The notes beneath the pieces were generated by a model that had not been told where the DNA came from, did no database searches, and was given only the letters and a program-made list of their open reading frames with translations. From positions 1 to 64,000 of the forward strand of contig NZ_BMPW01000032.1 of assembly GCF_014647795.1 (NCBI RefSeq): DNA of 64,000 nt, read 5' to 3'. Of the stretch, positions 57,510 through 64,000 are shown in pieces (positions within the stretch are counted from its first letter, which is position 1; each line of letters begins with the position of its first letter). The DNA comes from Actinoplanes campanulatus. Lineage in GTDB: Bacteria > Actinomycetota > Actinomycetes > Mycobacteriales > Micromonosporaceae. The position numbers and the translations under genes were made by a program.

Positions 57510-59428
57510 GCCAACCACCCCAGCTGGATCGCGAGGAAGGCGCCGACCACCAGCATCGCGCCGGTGAGCATGGACAGCGCGTACGAACGAACGAATCCGG
57601 TCTGGAGCCGGCGCAGCCTGCCGGACCCACCGCCGACCGCGGCCGCGAGGCCGTTGACCAGGCCGTCGATGCCCTTGCCGTCGAGGTAGACGAGCGCCCG
57701 GGTGAGGTAGATGCCGGGCCGTTCGAAGACCGCCTCGTTGAACGCGTCCGTGTAGAGGTTGCGCCGCGCAGCGGTGACCAGGACCCCGGCCGGCTGCGGT
57801 TCGAGGGCCGTGCCCCGGCGGAAGAGCGCCCAGGCCAGGCCCGCCCCGATGATCGTGACCACCAGCGACAGTGCGGTGATCACGGTGTGCGAGAGGACGC
57901 CGTGCGCCTCCTCACCGTGCTCGCCGAAGACCGGGTTCAGCCAGTCCGGCACGCTGGTGCTCATCAGGAAACCGGCGCCGACCGAGCCGATCGCCAGCAG
58001 GATCAGCGGGATCGTCATGATCGCCGGCGACTCGTGCGGGTGCTGGTTGTCCTCGGTCCAGCGGGCCGGGCCGTGGAAGGTCAGCACGAAGAGCCGGGTC
58101 ATGTAGAACGCGGTCAGGCCGGCGCCGATCAGCGCGGCCATTCCGAAGACCCAGGCCTCCCAGACGACCTCACGCTCGAAGGCGGCCGCGATGATCGGCT
58201 CCTTGGAGAAGTAGCCGGACAGCGGCGGGATGCCGATGATCGCGAGCCAGCCGGTGCCGAAGGTCAGCCAGGTGATCTTCATGTGCTTCGACAGGCCACC
58301 GAAACGCCGGATGTCGACCTGGTCGTGCATCCCGTGCATGACCGAGCCGGCGCCGAGGAACATGTTGGCCTTGAAGAAGCCGTGCGCCAGCAGGTGCACG
58401 ATGGCCAGCGCGTACGCCCCACCGCCGAGCCCCACGCCGAGGAACATGTAGCCGATCTGGCTGACCGTCGACCAGGCCAGGACGCGCTTGATGTCGTCCT
58501 TGGCCGCACCGATGACACAGCCGATCAGCAGGGTCAGCGCGCCGACGCTCACCACGACCAACTGGAGCGTGGTGTTCGCCGAGAAGATCGGGTTGGACCG
58601 GGCGATCAGGTAGACGCCGGCGGTGACCATGGTCGCCGCGTGGATGAGCGCGGAGACCGGGGTCGGGCCCTCCATCGCGTCCGGGAGCCAGGCCTGCAAC
58701 GGGAACTGGCCGGACTTACCGCAGGCGCCGAGCAGCAGCAGGATTCCCATGACCAGGATGGTTCCGGCGGCCAGCGAGTCGACACCGTTGAAGACGTCCT
58801 CGTACTGGGTGCTGCCCAGCTCGGTGAACATCAGGAAGATGCCGATCGCCAGGCCGGCGTCGCCGACCCGGTTCATCAGGAACGCCTTCTTGCCGGCGGT
58901 GGCCGCCGACGGCCGGGTGTACCAGAACGAGATCAGCAGGTAGGACGCCAGACCGACGCCCTCCCAGCCGAAGTACAGCATCACGTAGTTGTTGCCCAGG
59001 ACCAGCAGCAACATCGCCGAGACGAAGAGGTTGAAGTAGCCGAAGAACTTCCGCCGGCCGGGGTCGTGCTCCATGTACCCGACCGCGTACAGGTGGATCA
59101 GCGAGCCGACACCGGTGATCAGCAGGACGAAGACACCGGCCAGCGGATCGAAGAGCAGGCCGAAGTCGACGTTCAGCCGGCCGACCACGATGAAGTCCCA
59201 GAGGCTCAGCTCAGCCGACCTCTGCGAGGCCTCCAGACCGGACAAACTAACAAAAAAGATCAGACCGAGTACGAACGAGGCCGCAACCGAGGCGACGCCG
59301 AGCCAATGGCCCCATTTGTCGGCCCGCTTGCCGAGCAACAGCAGGATCGCCGCGCTGGCCAGCGGAATCGCCACGAGCAACCAGATGTTGCTCAGCACTC
59401 CCGTAGCCGGGGCGTAACTGATTTCCAC
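57506..59428 (-). CDS. nuoL: NADH-quinone oxidoreductase subunit L
   Basis: The 640-aa subunit is the distal antiporter-like protein with a long lateral helix at its C-terminus. WEGVGLASYLLISFWY, SGQFPLQAWLPDAMEGPTPV and SALIHAATMVTAGVYLI are diagnostic. GTG 59428 is chosen because AAGGGG lies 6 nt upstream and the product begins VEISYAPATGVLSNIW. A longer frame extends through nuoK and is not used. Confidence 0.96.
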   Translation of the reverse strand: MEISYAPATGVLSNIWLLVAIPLASAAILLLLGKRADKWGHWLGVASVAASFVLGLIFFVSLSGLEASQRSAELSLWDFIVVGRLNVDFGLLFDPLAGVFVLLITGVGSLIHLYAVGYMEHDPGRRKFFGYFNLFVSAMLLLVLGNNYVMLYFGWEGVGLASYLLISFWYTRPSAATAGKKAFLMNRVGDAGLAIGIFLMFTELGSTQYEDVFNGVDSLAAGTILVMGILLLLGACGKSGQFPLQAWLPDAMEGPTPVSALIHAATMVTAGVYLIARSNPIFSANTTLQLVVVSVGALTLLIGCVIGAAKDDIKRVLAWSTVSQIGYMFLGVGLGGGAYALAIVHLLAHGFFKANMFLGAGSVMHGMHDQVDIRRFGGLSKHMKITWLTFGTGWLAIIGIPPLSGYFSKEPIIAAAFEREVVWEAWVFGMAALIGAGLTAFYMTRLFVLTFHGPARWTEDNQHPHESPAIMTIPLILLAIGSVGAGFLMSTSVPDWLNPVFGEHGEEAHGVLSHTVITALSLVVTIIGAGLAWALFRRGTALEPQPAGVLVTAARRNLYTDAFNEAVFERPGIYLTRALVYLDGKGIDGLVNGLAAAVGGGSGRLRRLQTGFVRSYALSMLTGAMLVVGAFLAIQLGWLA

Positions 59429-59439
59429 GTCAGGCCCCT

Positions 59440-59735
<296 letters not shown>

Positions 59736-59739
<4 letters not shown>

Positions 59740-60479
59740 TTCTCGGTTCCCTTCGGCGCGGCCTCACTCGGGGTCAGCTCGCGGATCGGGAGGATCGGCG
59801 AGATGCTCCGCTCGGCTCCGTTGCCGTCCGGCAGACGACCCGGCGCGGCCACCGACATGGTGTTCGCGTAGACGCCGGGGCCGGGCTTCGGACCCGGGTA
59901 GTTGCCCGGCCGGAACCGCTCCTTCATGAGCGTCACCTGGTCCCGCTTGTCCTCCTTGGCCTTCTCGATGTGCGCCAGGATCATGGCGCCGACCGCGGCG
60001 GTGATCAGCAGCGCCGAGGTGACCTCGAAGGCGAAGACGTACTTGGTGAAGAGCAGCGAGGCGAGGCCCTCGACGTTGCCGTTCTGGTTGGCCGCGTCCA
60101 GGCCGATCGACGGGGTGTCGCCGAGCGCGCGGGCCAGACCGGTGCCGATCAGGGCGGCGAAGCCGACGCCCAGCACGATCGCGGCGACCCGCTGGCCGCG
60201 CAGCGTCTCGATCAGCGAGTCCGACGCGTCCCGGCCGACCAGCATCAGCACGAACAGGAACAGCATCATGATCGCGCCGGTGTAGACGATGATCTGGACG
60301 AAGCCCAGGAACGGCGCCGAGTTGATCACGTAGAGGAACCCGAGGTTCAGCATCGTGACCACCAGCCAGAGCGCGGAGTGCACCGCGTTGCGGGCCAGCA
60401 CCATGCCGAGCGCGCCGATCACCGCGAGCGAGCCGAGGATCCAGAAGGCGACCTGCTCCCCGGTGGATACCTCGATCAT
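59736..60479 (-). CDS. nuoJ: NADH-quinone oxidoreductase subunit J
   Basis: The 247-aa protein has five N-terminal membrane helices with [20 protein letters not shown] and [20 protein letters not shown]. The C-terminal extension (about 185-247) is Pro/Gly-rich and hydrophilic, as often in actinobacteria. ATG 60479 overlaps the nuoI stop (ATGA). Frames further upstream lie inside nuoI and are rejected. Confidence 0.95.
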
Positions 60480-61108
60480 GCCGCCCCCTCCCGGCGAACC
60501 GGGCCGGCCGTCTCCGGCCGGCTTGCGTGCTCCACGGGTTCGGACGCGTCGTGCGTGGCCGACGCGGCCCACGGCGCCCGCTCGGCACCTACCGAGGTGC
60601 CCGGGTTGGTGAGCGCCCCGATGTAGTAGTCCTTGTCGGTCTCGCCCAGGCGCATCGGGTGCGGCGGCTGCTCCATGCCGGGCAGCAGCGGGGCCAGCAG
60701 TTCCTTCTTCGTGAAGATCAGGTCCTGCCGGTTGTCGCGGGCCAGCTCGTACTCGTTGCTCATGGTCAGCGAGCGGGTCGGACAGGCCTCGATGCAGAGC
60801 CCGCAGAAGATGCAGCGCGCGTAGTTGATCTGGTAGATCTTCGCGTACCGCTCACCCGGCGAGAACCGCTGCTCGTCGGTGTTGTCGCCGCCCTCGACGT
60901 AGATCGCGTCGGCCGGGCAGGCCCAGGCGCACAGCTCGCAGCCGATGCACTTCTCCAGGCCGTCCGGGTGCCGGTTGAGGATGTGCCGCCCGTGGTAGCG
61001 CGGCGCCGGCTTCGGCGGGGAGAACGGGTAATCGGTGGTGATCACCTTGCGGAACATGTGCGCGAAGGTCACGCCGAACCCTTTGAAGGAGCCGGTAAAC
61101 GTGCCCAC
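60476..61108 (-). CDS. nuoI: NADH-quinone oxidoreductase subunit I
   Basis: The 210-aa protein carries two 4Fe-4S clusters, seen as [12 protein letters not shown] and [12 protein letters not shown]. It passes electrons between the peripheral arm and quinone. GTG 61108 has AAGGAGG 6 nt upstream, and the stop of nuoH lies right before it. The C-terminal 60 residues are hydrophilic and longer than in enterobacteria. Confidence 0.95.
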   Translation of the reverse strand: MGTFTGSFKGFGVTFAHMFRKVITTDYPFSPPKPAPRYHGRHILNRHPDGLEKCIGCELCAWACPADAIYVEGGDNTDEQRFSPGERYAKIYQINYARCIFCGLCIEACPTRSLTMSNEYELARDNRQDLIFTKKELLAPLLPGMEQPPHPMRLGETDKDYYIGALTNPGTSVGAERAPWAASATHDASEPVEHASRPETAGPVRREGAA

Positions 61109-61109
61109 G

Positions 61110-62480
61110 TCACACCTCCTTCGTTTCGGGCTCGCCGCCGACGGTGGCGGGGGCGCGTTCGGCCACGGCCCGGCGGGCGCGAGGGCTCGGCGGGACCTGG
61201 AGGTCCATCGGCGGGACCGGGAAGCTGCCCGGCGGCCGCTGGTGCAACTCCTCCTCGAGGGAGAGCTGCTTCGGTTTCTTCGGTGCCGGCCAGCCCCAGG
61301 CGACGGCCAGGACCAGGACCGCGACGACCGCGGTGGTGGTCCACTTGGCGGTGTCCGAGATCTGGCCACTGCGGGCGACCTTGAAGAACGCCAGGCAGAG
61401 GATCCACACCAGGTTGACCGGGATCAGGACCTTCCAGCCGAACCGCATGAACTGGTCGTAGCGCATCCGGGGAAGCGTGGCCCGCAGCCAGATGAAGCCG
61501 AAGAGCAGGATCAGCACCTTGCCGAAGAACCAGAGCAGCGGCCAGTAGCCGGAGTTGGCGCCCTCCCAGAAAGTGGTGATCGGGGCCGGAGCCCGCCAGC
61601 CGCCCAGGAACAGCGTGGTCGCGAACGCCGAGACGGTGATCATGTTGATGTACTCGGCCAGGAAGAACAGCGCGAACTTGAACGACGAGTACTCGGTGTG
61701 GAAACCGCCGACCAGCTCGGACTCGGCCTCGGGGAGGTCGAACGGGGCCCGGTTCGTCTCACCGACGGCCGCGATCATGTAGATGATAAAGCTCGGCAGG
61801 AGCTGGACCGCGTACCAGCCGGGGGCGGTCAGCTCGGTGCCGAAGATCTCCACCGGGGTGCCGGAGGCCTGCGCCTTGACGATCTGCGAGGTGCTCATCG
61901 TGCCGGCGGTCATGAACACCGCCACGATGGACAGGCCCATCGCGACCTCGTACGAGATCATCTGAGCACTCGACCGCAGGCCGCCGAGCAGCGGGTAGGT
62001 CGAGCCGGAGGCCCAGCCGGCCAGCACCACGCCGTAGACGCTCATCGACGAGCAGGCGAGCAGCACCAGCACCGAGACCGGTACGTCGGTGAGCTGCAGC
62101 GCGGTCTTCTGACCGAACATGGTCACCACGCCACCGAACGGCATCACCGAGAAGGCGGTGAAGGCCGTGGTCGCGGAGATCACCGGGGCGATGAAGTAGA
62201 CCACCTTGTCGGCGGTCTTCGGGATGATCTCCTCCTTGAACGGCAGCTTCATGCCGTCGCTGAGGCTCTGCAACCAGCCCTTCGGGCCGACCTGGTTGGG
62301 GCCAGGCCGGACCGCCATCCGGGCCACGACCTTGCGCTCGTAGTTGATCGTGAACAGCGTCAGCAGCAGGAGCAGGACGAAGACGCCGACCAGCTTGATC
62401 AGAACGATCCACCAGACGTCGTTCTCGAACGTCTCCAGGGTGGGATCGACGGCGTGTGCCGCCACCGCAAGCTCGCTCAT
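61110..62480 (-). CDS. nuoH: NADH-quinone oxidoreductase subunit H
   Basis: The 456-aa membrane protein forms the quinone site. [25 protein letters not shown] (read in pieces) and [20 protein letters not shown] are the family landmarks. The C-terminal tail (about 400-456) is Pro-rich and cytoplasmic. ATG 62480 overlaps the nuoG stop (ATGA). Confidence 0.95.
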   Translation of the reverse strand: MSELAVAAHAVDPTLETFENDVWWIVLIKLVGVFVLLLLLTLFTINYERKVVARMAVRPGPNQVGPKGWLQSLSDGMKLPFKEEIIPKTADKVVYFIAPVISATTAFTAFSVMPFGGVVTMFGQKTALQLTDVPVSVLVLLACSSMSVYGVVLAGWASGSTYPLLGGLRSSAQMISYEVAMGLSIVAVFMTAGTMSTSQIVKAQASGTPVEIFGTELTAPGWYAVQLLPSFIIYMIAAVGETNRAPFDLPEAESELVGGFHTEYSSFKFALFFLAEYINMITVSAFATTLFLGGWRAPAPITTFWEGANSGYWPLLWFFGKVLILLFGFIWLRATLPRMRYDQFMRFGWKVLIPVNLVWILCLAFFKVARSGQISDTAKWTTTAVVAVLVLAVAWGWPAPKKPKQLSLEEELHQRPPGSFPVPPMDLQVPPSPRARRAVAERAPATVGGEPETKEV

Positions 62481-64000
62481 TGCGCCACCTCTTCGGCGAG
62501 GATCGGGCCGGGAACCCCGGCGCTCAGCTTGACCACCGCGCCGGCGGTGACGCCGAGACTGCGCCGGACCGTCGAGCCCGGTGAGTTCGTCGGCAGCCAC
62601 ACCACCCGCGGCGGCAGGTCGGTGATCGCGGCCGGCAGCGTGACCGAGCCACGGGCGGTGCTCGCCGTGACCAGGTCACCGTCGCCGACACCCAGCGACT
62701 CGGCGAGGTCCTTGCCGATCCGGGCCACCGGCGGCCGGGCGGTACCGGCCAGCACCTGGTCGCCGTCGAGCAGCGAGCCCAGGTCGATCAGCTGGTGCCA
62801 CGTGGCGAGGACCGCCTCGTCGCCGGCCGGCTGTGCGGGCCGGGCCGCCTCGGCGGCGGGCTGCGCCGGGCTCGACGCCGTGCTGCCGGGAAGGCCGCCC
62901 AGCTCACGGCGGATCGCCATCACGTCCCCGGTGTTCAGGGTGACGTCGAGCAGGGCAGCGATCGCCTCCAGCACGCGGCCGTCGGTCATCGCCGTGCTCT
63001 TCAGCACCGCGCCGAACGACCGCAGCCGGCCCTCCCAGTCCATGTAGGTGCCGGCCTTCTCGACGGCCGGCGCGATCGGCAGGACCACGTCCGCCCGTCG
63101 GGTCACGGCGCTCTGCCGGATCTCGAGGCTGACCAGGAAGGGCACCGCGTCGAGCGCCTCCTCGGCCCGCTGCGGGTCGGTCAGGTCGGCCGGGTCGACG
63201 CCGCCGACCAGCAGGGCGCCGAGCGTGCCGTCCGCGGCCGCCGCGATGATCCGGTCGACGTCCCGGCCGGCCGTACCGGGCAGCGCGCCCGGCTCGGCCT
63301 TCCAGGCCAGCGACAGTTCGGCGCGGGCCCCCGCCTCGGTGACCGGGCGACCCCCGGGCAACAGGTTGGGCAGGCAGCCGGCGTCGATCGCGCCGCGGTC
63401 GCCGGCCCGGCGGGGCACCCACGCGAGGCGGGCGCCGCTGCGGTCGGCCAGGGCCGCCGCCGCGCTGAGACCACCCGGAACCTCGGCCAGCCGCTCGCCC
63501 ACGATCAGCAGTGAGCCGGGCGCGCTGAGCGCGGCGGCGACCGCCGGGTCGGTGCCGAGCAGGTGGGCCTCGCCGCCCGGGACGGCCGCGACGAGCGCGG
63601 CGCCGAGCTTCTCCAGACCCCGGGAGAGGTACGAGGAGACCGCGGTGATCCTGAGCTTGCCCTTACGGTGGCCCTTGCGCAGCCGCAGGAAGAGGATCGG
63701 CGCCTCCTCCTCCGGCTCCAGGCCCACGATCAGCACCGACGGGGCGTTCTCCACGTCCTCGTACGTCACTCCGGTGCCCCCGGCGACGTTCGCGGCCAGG
63801 AAGTCGGCCTCCTCGGTGATCCCGGTCGACGATCCGGTGGCACGGACCGGCCGGGCCCGGAAGTCGATGTCGTTGGTGCCGAGGACGGTCCGGGCGAATT
63901 TCGCGTACGCGTACGCGTCCTCCACCGTGAGCCGGCCGCCCGGAAGGACCCCGACGCCGCGCTCCCGTGCGGCCTTCAGTCCCTCGGCCGCGGCCAGCAG
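62477..64000 (-). CDS. nuoG: NADH-quinone oxidoreductase subunit G (N-terminus outside window)
   Basis: The frame is open to the right edge, so 507 codons of the C-terminal part are visible. It belongs to the molybdopterin-oxidoreductase-like section of Nuo[46 protein letters not shown] and a C-terminal DUF-like dinucleotide-binding fold with [17 protein letters not shown]. The Fe-S domains lie beyond the window. It overlaps nuoH by ATGA. Confidence 0.93.
   Translation of the reverse strand: MLAAAEGLKAARERGVGVLPGGRLTVEDAYAYAKFARTVLGTNDIDFRARPVRATGSSTGITEEADFLAANVAGGTGVTYEDVENAPSVLIVGLEPEEEAPILFLRLRKGHRKGKLRITAVSSYLSRGLEKLGAALVAAVPGGEAHLLGTDPAVAAALSAPGSLLIVGERLAEVPGGLSAAAALADRSGARLAWVPRRAGDRGAIDAGCLPNLLPGGRPVTEAGARAELSLAWKAEPGALPGTAGRDVDRIIAAAADGTLGALLVGGVDPADLTDPQRAEEALDAVPFLVSLEIRQSAVTRRADVVLPIAPAVEKAGTYMDWEGRLRSFGAVLKSTAMTDGRVLEAIAALLDVTLNTGDVMAIRRELGGLPGSTASSPAQPAAEAARPAQPAGDEAVLATWHQLIDLGSLLDGDQVLAGTARPPVARIGKDLAESLGVGDGDLVTASTARGSVTLPAAITDLPPRVVWLPTNSPGSTVRRSLGVTAGAVVKLSAGVPGPILAEEVAQ

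Noticed and set aside
61035-63047. Very long open frame on the plus strand opposite nuoH and nuoG
   Set aside because: It is a product of GC-rich codon use: the minus strand carries clear complex I proteins with coupled starts, and the plus-strand translation is low-complexity Arg/Gly/Asp.

Overview
The window is very GC-rich, uses many GTG starts, and has the gene order holB-topA-hppA-bldG-helicase-tad-ssd-acs-nuo that is familiar from filamentous actinomycetes. Gene content (bldG, an ESX-type locus, an LPXTG wall protein, nuo complex I, a dTMP kinase fused to an MFS permease) points to Micromonosporaceae, most likely Actinoplanes or a close relative. This is inferred from protein features and synteny. 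No rRNA or tRNA gene was seen.

Region by region: (A) 1-4960 is accessory and looks like the right end of an integrative element. It holds a DUF5753-type XRE regulator cut by the window edge, a divergent run of small genes (two sharing a CxxCGxxWxC motif, one DUF397-like), a JmjC/cupin oxygenase, and a convergent pair of element-type genes (DUF2637 membrane protein, winged-helix protein). (B) 5013-10679 has a PSP1/RicT protein, a large LPxTG-anchored wall protein, a three-gene YbaB/WXG100-like cassette and DNA polymerase III delta'. (C) 11005-20633 has a Tat-exported SGNH hydrolase, the MFS-thymidylate kinase fusion, a PLP-fold DSD-like enzyme, a TetR regulator, a sugar-lactone oxidase and topA. 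(D) 20826-28255 has a conserved hypothetical, a lipoprotein, the proton-pumping pyrophosphatase, an RsbW-like kinase with BldG, and an MrfA-type helicase. (E) 28242-33175 is a tad/Flp pilus operon led by ssd, followed by a STAS protein and a HAD phosphatase. (F) 35348-42992 has a PH-like membrane protein, a Fic-like protein with a degenerate active site, acs, a secreted M6 metalloprotease, a lipoprotein and an alpha/beta hydrolase lacking a visible nucleophile. (G) 43273-49757 is an ESX (type VII) locus: SseB-type protein, two WXG100 proteins and EccE. (H) 49838-54100 has a holin-like membrane protein, RarD, a zf-HC2 anti-sigma factor, an IclR regulator and a polyprenyl diphosphate synthase. 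(I) 54436-64000 is the minus-strand nuo operon from nuoG (cut) to nuoN.

Genes work together mainly as tightly coupled operons. The tad genes run ssd-tadA-tadB-orf81-tadC with 4-nt start/stop overlaps at each junction. The gap between tadB and tadC is filled exactly by a previously easy-to-miss 81-codon ORF. The nuo genes show the same coupling. The anti-sigma kinase/BldG pair is coupled through TGATG.

The most interesting leads are: the small-protein/JmjC island with its palindromic operator array; the 81-aa tad ORF; a recurring leaderless promoter pattern TACCGT-N6-GTG/ATG; an apparent AUC start of the MFS-thymidylate kinase fusion; a tandem duplication of the tadC 3' end; and two enzymes (Fic-like, epoxide-hydrolase-like) that lack key catalytic residues.
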